Of a DNA stretch of 64,000 nucleotides, positions 37,788-46,904 are shown one piece after another (position 1 is the first letter of the stretch; each line of letters starts with the position of its first letter). The DNA lies in assembly GCF_030689025.1 (NCBI RefSeq), contig NZ_JAUYWA010000002.1, forward strand, positions 186,001-250,000, read 5' to 3'. The position numbers were made by a program, and so were the translations under genes. Source of the stretch: Oceanobacter sp. 1_MG-2023 (GTDB lineage Bacteria; Pseudomonadota; Gammaproteobacteria; Pseudomonadales; Oceanobacteraceae). The notes beneath the pieces are model-generated. The model saw nothing but the letters and a program-made list of their open reading frames with translations, made no database searches and had not been told where the DNA came from.

Positions 37788-38333
37788 ATGGCGGCGCAGT
37801 GTGCCACAGAATCTCTGGACAACCCACTGTGGCAATTCGCCCAGCGGTTTTACCAGATGAATAATGTTGAGCAGCGATTGCTTGAGATACAAGAAGATGG
37901 CGGAGATGTACTGCTGGTTTTGGCGGCATTATGGCTGGCCAGTGAGTGGCGTGCCTGGCCTGAGGGTGAGCCGTTTGCTCAGCGTCTGGCCGGTTATCTG
38001 GGGTGGAGGGACAGCGTCATCCGGCCGTTACGGGGCATACGGACCCTGCTACCCAAAGGTTCGTTATCCACAGCGCCAACAAACGATCGCTTTGCTGGCG
38101 AGTTCCGCCAACGGGTCAAGGCACTGGAGCTGGAGGCCGAGCAGTTTGGCCTGGCTGGTTTGTATCAGTTGCTGGAGGAGTTCGCCGGGGCGTGTCCTGA
38201 GGAAGAAAGCCTGGTTGATTGTGTGATGGAAAACCTGGCATTACTGCCAGATTGGCCGCAACCGGATCGGGATGACGATTCGCCAGAACCCTTGATCGAC
38301 GCTCTGGAGGCTTATCTTGAGCAGCAATCATGA
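37788..38333 (+). CDS. TIGR02444 family protein (DUF2390)
   Basis: 181-residue, Leu/Glu/Trp-rich protein: NPLWQFAQRFYQMNNVEQRL, LEIQEDGGDVLLVLAALWLA and GYLGWRDSVIRPLRGIRTLL match the gammaproteobacterial TIGR02444 family, which is found next to yheS in many genomes. Predicted all-helical, cytoplasmic, function unknown. It is divergent from yheS with a 27-nt spacer, so the two probably share a regulatory region. Confidence 0.8.
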   Translation: MAAQCATESLDNPLWQFAQRFYQMNNVEQRLLEIQEDGGDVLLVLAALWLASEWRAWPEGEPFAQRLAGYLGWRDSVIRPLRGIRTLLPKGSLSTAPTNDRFAGEFRQRVKALELEAEQFGLAGLYQLLEEFAGACPEEESLVDCVMENLALLPDWPQPDRDDDSPEPLIDALEAYLEQQS

Positions 38334-38365
38334 CATGGTTTCTGTGATGATGCCGGGAGTGTGTG

Positions 38366-39157
38366 TCATGGCGATGGCTTGTCAGTCTGGTAATGGCTGC
38401 CGGGAGAAGACTTGGTGCGGGTACTTTCCAGCCATTGCAGCAGGACTTCCCAGTGAGCCAGGTCTCTGGCATCCGCCAGCGGGTCATCAATGATGCCTTG
38501 GCCCAGTTCGCTGGTTCTGACATAACGCTGGGTGTCCCGCAGGGTGGTGATAAAGGGAATGCCAAGGCTTTTCAGAAACAGATTCAGCTTGGTATAGATC
38601 AGGGTATTTTGCCGGGTGCGATTGGCGACGACGGCAATCGCCCGGGGGGATTGGCGGAACACCGGTGACAGCATAACGTCCCGAATAAACGTGGTGGCCG
38701 CCCGAATATCAATGGCGGACGGCAAGACTGGAATAATCACCGCGTCACTTTGGCGGATGCGATCGCCAAGGGCATGGCCGGTCAGCCCGGCTGGTGTATC
38801 GATGATCATCATGGCGGTATTGCTCGGTACCCGCATTTCCCAACTGCGAGTGGCGGTCGTCTGGCTGCGGCGGGTGGCACAGACGCCGGTAATCGTGGGC
38901 AAGTGATGACCCCGCGCCTTGAGCCAGTCACTGGCGGAGGCTTGTGGGTCATAGTCGATCAGGGCGGTGTGAAGCTGTCGGGCAGCAAAAAAACTGGCGA
39001 GGTTGGTGGCGAGCGTGGTTTTGCCACAGCCGCCTTTGGCATTGGCAATCAGTACGCGAAAGGGTTTTTCATGACGAGTGATTCGTACATCACTACCCTG
39101 GCCTGATGCCGTGCGGTCACTTGAGGAGGAAGCGGTTGCGGGAGAGGTCTGTAACAC
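38366..39157 (-). CDS. ParA/MinD-family ATPase, orphan
   Basis: 263 residues. After a Ser/Thr-rich leader of about 30 residues comes RVLIANAKGGCGKTTLATNL, a deviant Walker A motif (KGGxGKT), LIDYDPQASASDWLKARGH as A' and MMIIDTPAGLTG as Walker B. It therefore belongs to the ParA partition/positioning ATPases. No ParB or parS is nearby, so it is not the chromosome partition pair; a role in positioning a protein cargo is possible. GTG at 39157 follows AGGAG with 8-nt spacing. It is convergent with the TIGR02444 gene, 32 nt apart. Confidence 0.82.
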   Translation of the reverse strand: MLQTSPATASSSSDRTASGQGSDVRITRHEKPFRVLIANAKGGCGKTTLATNLASFFAARQLHTALIDYDPQASASDWLKARGHHLPTITGVCATRRSQTTATRSWEMRVPSNTAMMIIDTPAGLTGHALGDRIRQSDAVIIPVLPSAIDIRAATTFIRDVMLSPVFRQSPRAIAVVANRTRQNTLIYTKLNLFLKSLGIPFITTLRDTQRYVRTSELGQGIIDDPLADARDLAHWEVLLQWLESTRTKSSPGSHYQTDKPSP

Positions 39158-39300
39158 AGTTGGTTCTCCTTCTGCTGATCGTTGTGCCAGTGCTTCCGGG
39201 ACTGGATATCAGTCACTCGGAGTTTCCCTGCAAGGCACTTATACATTCAAGTATCGGTTATAATAGTTAACGGACAAAACGAACATCAAAGGATGGTCAA

Positions 39301-39759
39301 ATGCTAAAAGCCAGAATACTGATTCCACTGGCGATCATATTGGTGAGCGTGTTTATGACACCTTACTTTCTTAACCGTTCTGACGGCAAGCCTTTGGTAT
39401 CGATGGGGGGGAGTGTTGATTCAACCTTATCGACGATGACCACTCGGAAAACCTACTATAAATGGCAAGACGCCGAAGGTATCTGGCATTTTGGTGACGA
39501 GGTACCCGAAGGAGTGGCTGTGATTCCGGTGACGGTGGATACGGCGGCCAATATTCTGCAACATTTTGATATAGGGACGGAGCCGGAGATCCACAGCGAG
39601 GCACGGGCGTCGACCGCTGCAGATGATACTGATCGGGTACAGCCGGGGCTTGAGGCGTTGTTTAATCCCAAGGCCGCTGAACAGGCCCTGAATGATGCTA
39701 AGGCTGTGCAAGGACTGCTGGATGCCCATAATGCCCAGATAGAAAGCATGACGCGTTAG
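39301..39759 (+). CDS. Membrane-anchored DUF4124-like protein
   Basis: 152 residues: an N-terminal hydrophobic segment (RILIPLAIILVSVFMTPYFL) then TTRKTYYKWQDAEGIWHFGD, which is the DUF4124 signature (YKWxDxxGxxHFxDxxP). It is probably a periplasmic protein held by its signal anchor. The rest (DTAANILQHFDIGTEPEI and a helical C terminus) is not recognised. AAAGGA precedes the ATG. The 143-nt gap shared with the divergent ParA gene must hold both promoters. Confidence 0.72.
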   Translation: MLKARILIPLAIILVSVFMTPYFLNRSDGKPLVSMGGSVDSTLSTMTTRKTYYKWQDAEGIWHFGDEVPEGVAVIPVTVDTAANILQHFDIGTEPEIHSEARASTAADDTDRVQPGLEALFNPKAAEQALNDAKAVQGLLDAHNAQIESMTR

Positions 39760-39868
39760 CCTGCGAAGTAGGACGAAAAGTGGGATGGGAAGTGGTACGG
39801 GGATGGAGCCTGGAACAGTGTAACGACGGGTGGTCGACCCTTGACGGTTGCAAGAAACAAGAGACAGG

Positions 39869-39897
39869 GCGTCGAACCCGGTCAGTGGATTCGACGC
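39869..39897 (-). terminator. Hairpin between the DUF4124-like gene and rsd
   Basis: GCGTCGAA (39869-39876) pairs perfectly with TTCGACGC (39890-39897), loop 13 nt. On the minus strand it lies 10 nt after the rsd stop and is followed by a pyrimidine-rich, T-rich stretch (TGTCTCTTGTTTCTT), a fair intrinsic terminator. It may also stop the convergent DUF4124-like transcript. Confidence 0.5.
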
Positions 39898-39906
39898 GCT
39901 ATGTTG

Positions 39907-40383
39907 TTATTCAGTAACCGATTCGCGATGAGCAGTGTGCAGGCGTTCGATCAGCTGATCTTCCAGTTGAAAGCGTTCTTCCAGTATTTCTCCCAGGTGA
40001 GACAGATCTTCCGACAGCTTGGTCAGCTGCTCCAGATTGCAGGAATGATCATAACGATCGTTGAAGTCCACACACTGGGTCGTCAATTGGTCGAGACGAG
40101 GAACCAGTTGCTGGGCAAATTCGAGGCTGCCATCGGCATATTCCCGCGCTTCGACCATCAGGCGCTCGTAAATTTCAAAATGGCCAGCGGAGCAGTAATC
40201 CATCATCGCCTGACAAAAATTCTGTACCAGCTCGGCCAATGGGGTTTCTTCGTGAGACAGCGGTTTGACACTGGAAAGGTGGCAAAATTTGACAATTAAC
40301 GCCTGTCTCCCGTTCAGCCAGCTGTCGATCATCTTGTGGACGCCACCCCAGCGTTCTTTGGCAGTGTTGACTCGTTCTAACAT
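39907..40383 (-). CDS. rsd: Rsd/AlgQ family sigma-70-binding protein
   Basis: 158 residues, the family length, all-helical. MLERVNTAKERWGGVHKMID with WLNGRQALIVKFCHLSSVKP is the conserved N terminus that binds region 4 of sigma-70; FCQAMMDYCSAGHFEIYERL and DFNDRYDHSCNLEQLTKLSE follow. Rsd sequesters sigma-70 in stationary phase; in pseudomonads AlgQ also affects alginate and siderophores. The ATG at 40383 has AGGAG just upstream; the longer open frame to 40533 is unconserved. A promoter is seen about 100 nt upstream. Confidence 0.92.
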   Translation of the reverse strand: MLERVNTAKERWGGVHKMIDSWLNGRQALIVKFCHLSSVKPLSHEETPLAELVQNFCQAMMDYCSAGHFEIYERLMVEAREYADGSLEFAQQLVPRLDQLTTQCVDFNDRYDHSCNLEQLTKLSEDLSHLGEILEERFQLEDQLIERLHTAHRESVTE

Positions 40384-40480
40384 ACGGCACTCCTGTCTGT
40401 GATCGTGAGTCTGTCCCCGGTGCTTGTAACAGGACAGGGAACAGCCTCCGCTGGCATCAAAAGCCAGCTCTGGCGCGACC

Positions 40481-40510
40481 AATATAGGCAAGGTTAAAAG
40501 CTCTGTGCAA
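40481..40510 (-). promoter_or_regulatory. Candidate sigma-70 promoter of rsd
   Basis: On the minus strand TTGCAC (40510-40505) and TATATT (40486-40481) are separated by 18 nt, about 98 nt upstream of the rsd ATG. Both hexamers match the consensus at 4-5 of 6 positions. Confidence 0.5.
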
Positions 40511-40571
40511 GTGGCTTTTTCAACAATTGCCACTTGCTATCCGCCATGGTTCTGCTTATCGCTCAGGCCGC

Positions 40572-41084
40572 TCAGGCTTTCCGCCCATTACTGCGCCATT
40601 TGGCGATCAGGGTGATCAGGCTGATGATCGCAAACACAATAAAGAACAGCCGCGTCCACTCCGGCATGCTCATGCCCCAGAACATCCAGGAAATATCCGC
40701 GCAGTTGCCGTTGCCGTGCAGCATGATGTTGATCAGCTCATTCATGGGCAGGGTTTCGAGCAGGTAGTCAAAGCTGGGACCGCAGGCAGGGACTTCTTCT
40801 GGCGGCAAGCCTTGAATCCAGATGTGGTGGTTGGCTACCACGGCTCCAAAAACAGAGGCGCCGGTGGTCAGGGCCAGTGCCAGCCGTGACATCCAGCGAA
40901 AGCCGTCAAAAATAAAGGCCAACAGGCAGCCAATACCGATCAGTAGGGTCGCCAAGCGTTGCACAATACAGAGCGGACATGGCTCCATATAAAGCACAAT
41001 CTCGAAGTAATAGGCTGCACCAAGCAGGGCAGCACAGATCAAAAATCCGGCCAGATAGCCAAAACGCAATAATCTCGGGCTCAT
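40572..41084 (-). CDS. dsbB: Disulfide bond formation protein DsbB
   Basis: 170-residue inner-membrane quinone reductase that reoxidises DsbA. Four hydrophobic helices are visible; MEPCPLCIVQRLATLLIG carries the first redox pair (CPLC), and VPACGPSFDYLLETLP with HGNGNCADISWMFWG the second (two separated cysteines), as in DsbB. The C-terminal helix ends with a basic tail. It is on the same strand as rsd, upstream of it. Confidence 0.95.
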   Translation of the reverse strand: MSPRLLRFGYLAGFLICAALLGAAYYFEIVLYMEPCPLCIVQRLATLLIGIGCLLAFIFDGFRWMSRLALALTTGASVFGAVVANHHIWIQGLPPEEVPACGPSFDYLLETLPMNELINIMLHGNGNCADISWMFWGMSMPEWTRLFFIVFAIISLITLIAKWRSNGRKA

Positions 41085-41229
41085 GGGGTTGCCTTATGCG
41101 AAATCGTGATGATGGGCGAGTGTATCACAGCACTTTGTACGGGAACCGGGTTGTCATTGCGCAAATCTGACACCCGTTATGGCGGCGTCAGACTTGAGTC
41201 ATGGTTCTTTACGTGCCAAGTGGCTGTGG

Positions 41230-41249
41230 TGGCGGATGTCAGTCCGCCA
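41230..41249 (-). terminator. Hairpin downstream of gshA
   Basis: TGGCGGA (41230-41236) pairs with TCCGCCA (41243-41249) over a 6-nt loop, about 80 nt past the gshA stop in the 245-nt gap before dsbB. No T run follows on the minus strand. The rest of the gap shows no coding signal. Confidence 0.35.
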
Positions 41250-41329
41250 GAAGTCGAAAATGTTCCGCCGGATGCAAGCATTCTCGCCCGTTTTCTCTGC
41301 CATATTGGCCAGACCGGACGAGAGTCTTG

Positions 41330-42928
41330 TTAACGTTGCAGGTAATCGGCAAGAAAGTCTTCGAATGACAGTGTATCGCTGGCTTCGATTTGGGCTTGCT
41401 CTTGCAGTGACTGGCGGGCCAGGGCTTGCCAGTGGCGATGAACCTCCGGTGCCAGTGGTTGTGACAGGGCCTTGCGGTGCTGTCTGGCTTGTTGCAGGGT
41501 AAATTCGCTGAACTCCAGCTTTTGCTCTTGCAGCGCCGCCAGTACTTTGGCGGATGGCGTATGAGCCGCATCGGCCAGTTTCAGGCGTTGCTGGCCCAGG
41601 CTGTCAATATGGAAGCTGTGCTGGTTGGCGCTGTCCATTTGTTGCGCCAGTGCCTGCATGTCATCCAGCAAGGCCAGGCCCCATTGCTGCAGGTTGCGCT
41701 CTTGCCCTTGACTGAGCAGCGTCAGGCCCGGCTCCCGGCCGCGCATGACCGTGCGCTGTTGATTGGTCTGTATCTGCAGATATTCGTCATCTTCAATGGT
41801 GTCGCTGGACTGCAGCAGGCAGTAACACAAAAACAGATCCATAAACGTCGTTTGTGGTACATCGATGCCAACCGGCATAAAGGGATTCAGGTCGGTGTTG
41901 CGGACCTCGATGTATTCGACGCCAAAGGTATTCAGGGCTTCCAGCGGTTTTTCATCGTTTTTGGCGATACGTTTGGGGCGGATGTCGCTGTAGAACTCGT
42001 TTTCGATTTGCAGCAGGTGGGTGTTCAGCTGCTGGTAAACGCCGTGTTGATCCTGGACGCCCAGCTTTTCGTAATCGTCGACCTGGACATTAATGGCATC
42101 CCCCAGAGTCTCGACGTAATTCTCAACGCTGTTGTAGCACACTCGCAGGCTGGACTGGGCATTGTTCTGATAGCCCAGGTCACTCATGCGCAGTGATGTG
42201 GCGTATGGCAGATACAGGGTGTGTTTGTGCAAGGTATCAAGGTTGTGCTCACGGCCGGCGAGAAAGCTGCTGCAAACGGCCGGGGAGGCGCCGAACAGGT
42301 ACAGCAATAACCAGGAATAGCGCCGGAAGTTACGGATCAGGCCAAAATAGCGACGTGAGATAAAGTCCTGCAAGGATTCGTCGGGCTGGTTATCCAGGGC
42401 TTTGAGTATTGGCCACAGTTCGTCGGGCAGTGAAAAATTATAATGAATACCCGCAATACATTGCATGGTACGACCATAGCGGTGCCACAAACCATGACGA
42501 TAAACATGCTTGAGCTGGCCCAGATTGGAGCTGCCATAGGTCGCAATCGGGATGCTCATCTCGCCTTCCAGAATACAGGGCATGGAGCTGGGCCAGATCA
42601 GTTCGGCGTCCATCTGGCTGAAGGCAAAACGGTGAGCCACATCGAGACAGGCAATGGCTTCATGGCCGCTGCGGTAGACCGGCGTGATAAATTCCAGCAA
42701 GGCTTCGGAATAATCCGTGGTGATGCTGGGGTGGGTCAGGGTCGAGCCAAGCCCTGTGGGGTGGGGCTTCTGGCTGATAACGCCATCGTTGTTACAACGC
42801 AGACCTTCCTTCTCGATACCGCGCTGCAACCGCGTCAATAGAGCCGCATGTTGCGGATTTTGCAGTAGCGCCAATGCGTTGCGATAGGCAGTATCTTGGA
42901 AAGCGCGGGGAAGGGTGGTGGTTGCCAA
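41330..42928 (-). CDS. gshA: Glutamate-cysteine ligase
   Basis: 532-residue class I gamma-glutamylcysteine synthetase, the first step of glutathione synthesis. LQRGIEKEGLRCNNDGVISQ, ITTDYSEALLEFITPVYRSG, LWPSSMPCILEGEMSIPIAT-like WPSSMPCILEGE, IAGIHYNFSLPDELW and YIEVRNTDLNPFMPVGID are the GshA signatures. The start is TTG at 42928: an in-frame stop lies 5 codons upstream and no ATG precedes the conserved core. The Shine-Dalgarno is weak, so low translation initiation is possible. Length is near E. coli GshA (518 aa). Confidence 0.95.
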   Translation of the reverse strand: MATTTLPRAFQDTAYRNALALLQNPQHAALLTRLQRGIEKEGLRCNNDGVISQKPHPTGLGSTLTHPSITTDYSEALLEFITPVYRSGHEAIACLDVAHRFAFSQMDAELIWPSSMPCILEGEMSIPIATYGSSNLGQLKHVYRHGLWHRYGRTMQCIAGIHYNFSLPDELWPILKALDNQPDESLQDFISRRYFGLIRNFRRYSWLLLYLFGASPAVCSSFLAGREHNLDTLHKHTLYLPYATSLRMSDLGYQNNAQSSLRVCYNSVENYVETLGDAINVQVDDYEKLGVQDQHGVYQQLNTHLLQIENEFYSDIRPKRIAKNDEKPLEALNTFGVEYIEVRNTDLNPFMPVGIDVPQTTFMDLFLCYCLLQSSDTIEDDEYLQIQTNQQRTVMRGREPGLTLLSQGQERNLQQWGLALLDDMQALAQQMDSANQHSFHIDSLGQQRLKLADAAHTPSAKVLAALQEQKLEFSEFTLQQARQHRKALSQPLAPEVHRHWQALARQSLQEQAQIEASDTLSFEDFLADYLQR

Positions 42929-43035
42929 GGTCGTCTCGATTCAGAACAAATGTCGGCGGAGTATAAAAGAAAGCTGGTCGGGTAAGTAAGTCCGGGCGCA
43001 GGACTGACAAGTAAAAGAGCTGTGCAGGAGCGCAA

Positions 43036-43075
43036 CAATAGCCAGCGACAGGAGACTGTCTGTTGCTGGCTATTG
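43036..43075 (-). terminator. 16-bp hairpin after tex
   Basis: CAATAGCCAGCGACAG (43036-43051) pairs with CTGTTGCTGGCTATTG (43060-43075), a 16-bp stem with one G/T wobble and an 8-nt loop, 23 nt after the tex stop in the 169-nt tex-gshA gap. A clear T tract is missing, so it may be a Rho-assisted terminator or an mRNA 3' stabiliser. Confidence 0.55.
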
Positions 43076-43097
43076 GTCATTCGGGTGAGTCGGGCGG

Positions 43098-45458
43098 TTA
43101 TTTTTTCTTGCGCGCGTTGGACAGCGCCGCTGCCAGTGCCCCGGCCATGGCACCCTGGCCTTGCGGCTGTTTGTCGCCAAACGAGGTTCGGTTTTGGCCG
43201 CCTCGTTTGGGGCTGTTGTTGCGTTGGCCACCGCGATTGGCTTGTTCAGCGGCTTTTTCATTGGCATCGTCACCCAGGCGCATCGACAGGCCAATACGTT
43301 TACGCTCAGGGTCCACTTCCATTACCTTGACCTTGACGATGTCCCCGGCCTTGACGACATCCCGAGGGTCTTTGACATAGTGGTCAGCCAGTGCCGAGAT
43401 ATGTACCAGGCCATCCTGATGGACGCCGATATCCACAAAGGCACCAAAGGCGGCAACGTTGGTAATGACACCTTCGAGCACCATATTGGGTTTCAGGTCG
43501 GAGATTTTTTCGACACCTTCCTGGAATTCGGCAAAGCGGAATTCCGGGCGCGGGTCACGTCCCGGTTTCTCCAGCTCTGCAAGAATATCTTTCACCGTCA
43601 GCAGCCCGGCGTCAGCACTGACAAACTGCTCGGCATTGACCGATTTGAGGAAGGAGTGGTCTCCGACCAGGCTGCCGATATCCTTGCCAAAGTGCTTGGC
43701 GATATTGTTCACCAGCGGGTAGGACTCAGGGTGAACCGCCGAGGCATCGAGGGGGTTGCTGCCGTTCATGATGCGCAGAAAGCCTGCCGCCTGTTCGAAG
43801 GTTTTGGCTCCCAGTCGCGGCACCTTGGCCAATTCCTTACGGCTGTTAAAGGCACCGTTTTCGTCCCGGAAGGCAACGATATTATTGGCGAGGGTGGTGT
43901 TCAGGCCGGAAATCCGGCTGAGCAGTGGTGCTGATGCTGTGTTCAGGTCGACGCCGACCGAGTTCACACAGTCTTCCACAACGGCATCCAGCGAGCGGGC
44001 CAGATGACTTTGGTTAACATCGTGCTGGTACTGGCCAACGCCGATGGATTTGGGTTCGATTTTGACCAGCTCGGCCAGAGGGTCCTGCAAGCGTCGGGCA
44101 ATGGAGACAGCGCCACGAATGGTGACATCGAGGTTCGGGAATTCCTTGGCAGCCAGCTCTGAGGCGGAGTACACCGAGGCACCGGCTTCGTTGACCATGA
44201 TTTTTTGCACTTTCTGGCTGGCATCCAGTGCCGGGTTGATTTTTTTCAGCATATCGCCAACAAACTTGTCGGTTTCCCGGCTGCCGGTGCCGTTGCCAAT
44301 CGCAATTAACTGCACGCCGTGTTTTGCAATCATGGCCATCAGGATGGCTTCAGATTCGGCAAATCTGTTTTGCGGAGGAGTGCAGTAAATCGTGCTGTAA
44401 TCGACCACCTTGCCTGTGGCGTCAACCACCGCAACCTTCACGCCGGTGCGCAAACCCGGATCGAGGCCCATGGTGTTTTTGGCACCAGCGGGCGCAGAAA
44501 GCAGCAAATCCTTGAGGTTGTCGGCAAAGACCTTGATGGCGCCTTCTTCGGCCTTTTCGCGTAATTGCCCGACCAGTTCGGTTTCAAGATGGGTCAACAG
44601 CTTGATGCGCCAGGTCCACTTGACGACTTCGGCCAGCCAGCGATCGGCGGCCCGGCCTGCGTTCTTGAGCTGGAAATGACCGGCAATCATGGCTTCACAC
44701 GGGCTACCAGCCAGCTTGTCTTCCAGCTCTGCTTGGGTGACCAGCGAGAAACCCAGTATGCCTTCGTTACGGCCGCGCAGAATCGCCAGCGCACGGTGAC
44801 TCGGCACGTTTTTTAACGCTTCATCGTGTTCAAAATAGTCGGCGAACTTGCTGCCTTCGGCTTCTTTACCAGCAATCACCCGGACCGACAGGATAGCTTC
44901 CTGTTGCAGAAACTGGCGGAGCTTGGCCAGCAGGTCGGCATCTTCGGCGAAGCGTTCCATCAGGATATACCTGGCACCATCCAGTGCGGCCTTGGTGTCG
45001 GCGATGCCCTTGTCGGCGGAGACAAACGCAGTGGCTTCAGACTCGGGGGTCAGGTTCGGATTATCCAACAGACGTTCGGCCAGTGGTGCCAGTCCGGCTT
45101 CGATGGCGATCTGGCCTTTGGTGCGGCGTTTTTTCTTGTAGGGCAAGTACAGGTCTTCGAGCCGGGTTTTGGTATCGGCAGTCAGTAGCTCCCGCTGTAG
45201 TTCCGGGGTCAGCTTGCCCTGCTCACCAATGCTTTTCAGGATGCTGTCGCGACGATCTTCCATCTCGCGCAGATAACGCAATCGCTCTTCCAGATTACGC
45301 AGCTGGGTGTCATCCAGTGCTCCGGTGACTTCTTTCCGGTAGCGGGAAATAAACGGTACGGTGGCACCTTCATCCAGCAAGGCAACGGCAGCCGATACCT
45401 GTTGCGGACGGATATTGAGTTCTTCGGCAAGGCGTTGGCCTATGGATTCGAGCAGCAT
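43098..45458 (-). CDS. tex: Transcriptional accessory RNA-binding protein Tex
   Basis: 786 residues. The helical N terminus ([20 protein letters not shown]) is followed by the YqgF-like domain ([20 protein letters not shown]), helix-hairpin-helix repeats ([20 protein letters not shown] and [15 protein letters not shown]), and an S1 RNA-binding domain ([38 protein letters not shown]). A Gly/Asn/Lys/Arg-rich tail ([16 protein letters not shown]) should aid nucleic-acid binding. Tex affects transcription, toxin expression and stress survival in several bacteria. The Ter operon diverges from it across 351 nt. Confidence 0.96.
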   Translation of the reverse strand: MLLESIGQRLAEELNIRPQQVSAAVALLDEGATVPFISRYRKEVTGALDDTQLRNLEERLRYLREMEDRRDSILKSIGEQGKLTPELQRELLTADTKTRLEDLYLPYKKKRRTKGQIAIEAGLAPLAERLLDNPNLTPESEATAFVSADKGIADTKAALDGARYILMERFAEDADLLAKLRQFLQQEAILSVRVIAGKEAEGSKFADYFEHDEALKNVPSHRALAILRGRNEGILGFSLVTQAELEDKLAGSPCEAMIAGHFQLKNAGRAADRWLAEVVKWTWRIKLLTHLETELVGQLREKAEEGAIKVFADNLKDLLLSAPAGAKNTMGLDPGLRTGVKVAVVDATGKVVDYSTIYCTPPQNRFAESEAILMAMIAKHGVQLIAIGNGTGSRETDKFVGDMLKKINPALDASQKVQKIMVNEAGASVYSASELAAKEFPNLDVTIRGAVSIARRLQDPLAELVKIEPKSIGVGQYQHDVNQSHLARSLDAVVEDCVNSVGVDLNTASAPLLSRISGLNTTLANNIVAFRDENGAFNSRKELAKVPRLGAKTFEQAAGFLRIMNGSNPLDASAVHPESYPLVNNIAKHFGKDIGSLVGDHSFLKSVNAEQFVSADAGLLTVKDILAELEKPGRDPRPEFRFAEFQEGVEKISDLKPNMVLEGVITNVAAFGAFVDIGVHQDGLVHISALADHYVKDPRDVVKAGDIVKVKVMEVDPERKRIGLSMRLGDDANEKAAEQANRGGQRNNSPKRGGQNRTSFGDKQPQGQGAMAGALAAALSNARKKK

Positions 45459-45620
45459 AAGGGTAGATCCATGTTCGGTTTCAAGGCAGTGCGGAGTATA
45501 GCGGGATTGATGTGCCGGTGCTGCCGTCTGCTTCTCTGTCTGTTTGCTGCTATTGAAAAACGAGTGTTAGTGGTAGTTGGCGGTTAAGGTGTGGTGGGTG
45601 GCGTGTGGTTCCCTGCGAAT

Positions 45621-45688
45621 CCGCCCCTCTCTGGCGGCTTTGTTGCGTATGTTCCATCCCCCGCCTTGCATAGTGATGGCGGGTTTTT
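45621..45688 (+). promoter_or_regulatory. Two tandem hairpins in the leader of the Ter operon
   Basis: Hairpin A pairs CCGCC (45621-45625) with GGCGG (45633-45637). Hairpin B pairs CCCGCC (45660-45665) with GGCGGG (45678-45683) and is followed at once by TTTTT (45684-45688), a proper intrinsic terminator shape. On the plus strand no gene precedes it, so it would end either a leader RNA of the Ter operon (attenuation) or an unseen small RNA. The flanking 351-nt gap 45459-45809 has no other coding signal. Confidence 0.5.
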
Positions 45689-45759
45689 GATGATAGATTC
45701 AACGAGTTAGGTAAAACCCGTCCCATTCCATCTGTGCGCTCTCTGCTCTGTTCCGGTGT

Positions 45760-45772
45760 CGTATCGGATACG
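45760..45772. promoter_or_regulatory. 13-bp palindrome before the Ter operon
   Basis: CGTATC (45760-45765) and GATACG (45767-45772) are exact complements around one G, 37 nt upstream of the GTG at 45810. Its place between the leader hairpin and the first gene suits a dimeric regulator; no promoter hexamers are convincing next to it. Confidence 0.4.
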
Positions 45773-45809
45773 CCGCTGGGCCATGTTGTCTGAATATTGA
45801 ATAACCGAG

Positions 45810-46820
45810 GTGAAGTTCTTGATCTGGTTTCTTGAAGGTCAATCGAGTCAGCGCGATATCATTACCGGCGCTCGCGACGCCTTGCCTGCGGATGTCACTC
45901 TCTTGGCTTCTCATCGTGGTGATCGCCCGGAAATTACCGGTCTGGCGGATGTGTCGTTACGTGAGCCGAAGGATAGTCCAGACAAAATTGACTGGGTAAT
46001 TGACACCGCTCTGGAGCATGGCGTCCAGGTATTGCTGGCCGGACGTAATTGGCAGCTGTTTGAGACGGCTCGCGATCGCTTTGAAGCACATGGCTTGCAG
46101 CTGATTACCGGTGGCATGTCGTTGGAGACCTTCCGTCTGGTCGATAACAAAAGCCTGTTTACCGCTGCTGCTGAGCGTGCCGGTTTGGCCTGTGTGCCGG
46201 CGGTGACGGTGACGACGGCAGAGGAATTGGCGCAGGCGTATGCTGACATGTCGGTTTACGGTGAAGTCTGTATCAAGCCTGCCATCGGTATTTATGGTCA
46301 GGGCTTCTGGCGTTTTCGGGAAGGTGTGGATGCCTTTCGCTGTTTTGCGAATCCGGATGCCCGTGAAGTCAATTTTGAGGCCTATTTACAGGCCTATGGT
46401 CTGGATACCCAACGTGCCCCGATGTTGGTGATGCCGTATATGGCGGGCAGCGAGTGTTCGGTTGATATGGTGTGTGAAGCAGGGGTGGCGGTAGCCTATG
46501 TTGGCCGTCGTAAACAGGGCTTGTACCAGACCTTTGAGCGTGAGTCGGCAGCGGTTGAGCTGGCACTCAAGGCCGCTGCTCATTTTGGCTGCGATGGTCT
46601 GGTGAATGTACAGACTCGTGACGATGACAACGGCCAGCCGCATCTGCTGGAAATCAACCCGCGTTATTCCGGTGGTATCGGTTACACCCGGCTCACCGGG
46701 GTCAATTTACCCGGCATCTGGGCCTGTCGCCGCCTGGGTTTGCCAGAACCTGTGAGTGATTGGCTCCCGAATCTCAAGGTAAAAGTCGTCAGTGTGGCTT
46801 TACCATTGACGGCAGGCTGA
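45810..46820 (+). CDS. ATP-grasp ligase of the Ter stress cluster
   Basis: 336 residues. IWFLEGQSSQRDIITGARDA is an N-terminal Rossmann-like preATP-grasp domain; GGMSLETFRLVDNKSLFTAA and YGEVCIKPAIGIYGQGFWRF give the ATP-grasp lysine strands; VNVQTRDDDNGQPHLLEINP with RYSGGIGYTRLT supplies the metal-binding Glu and Asn. It should ligate a carboxylate to an amine or thiol using ATP; the substrate is unknown. Such ligases are known in ter biosynthetic modules. The start is GTG at 45810; TTG at 45819 has the better-spaced GAGGTGA and may be the true start. Confidence 0.82.
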   Translation: MKFLIWFLEGQSSQRDIITGARDALPADVTLLASHRGDRPEITGLADVSLREPKDSPDKIDWVIDTALEHGVQVLLAGRNWQLFETARDRFEAHGLQLITGGMSLETFRLVDNKSLFTAAAERAGLACVPAVTVTTAEELAQAYADMSVYGEVCIKPAIGIYGQGFWRFREGVDAFRCFANPDAREVNFEAYLQAYGLDTQRAPMLVMPYMAGSECSVDMVCEAGVAVAYVGRRKQGLYQTFERESAAVELALKAAAHFGCDGLVNVQTRDDDNGQPHLLEINPRYSGGIGYTRLTGVNLPGIWACRRLGLPEPVSDWLPNLKVKVVSVALPLTAG

Positions 46821-46904
46821 GTTGGAATCACCGCCGGGGTTGCAATTGGCCGGGGTTTGTCTCCATGCTTCAATCCGGCAAACAGGATCAGGGAGTGAGT
46901 ATTG

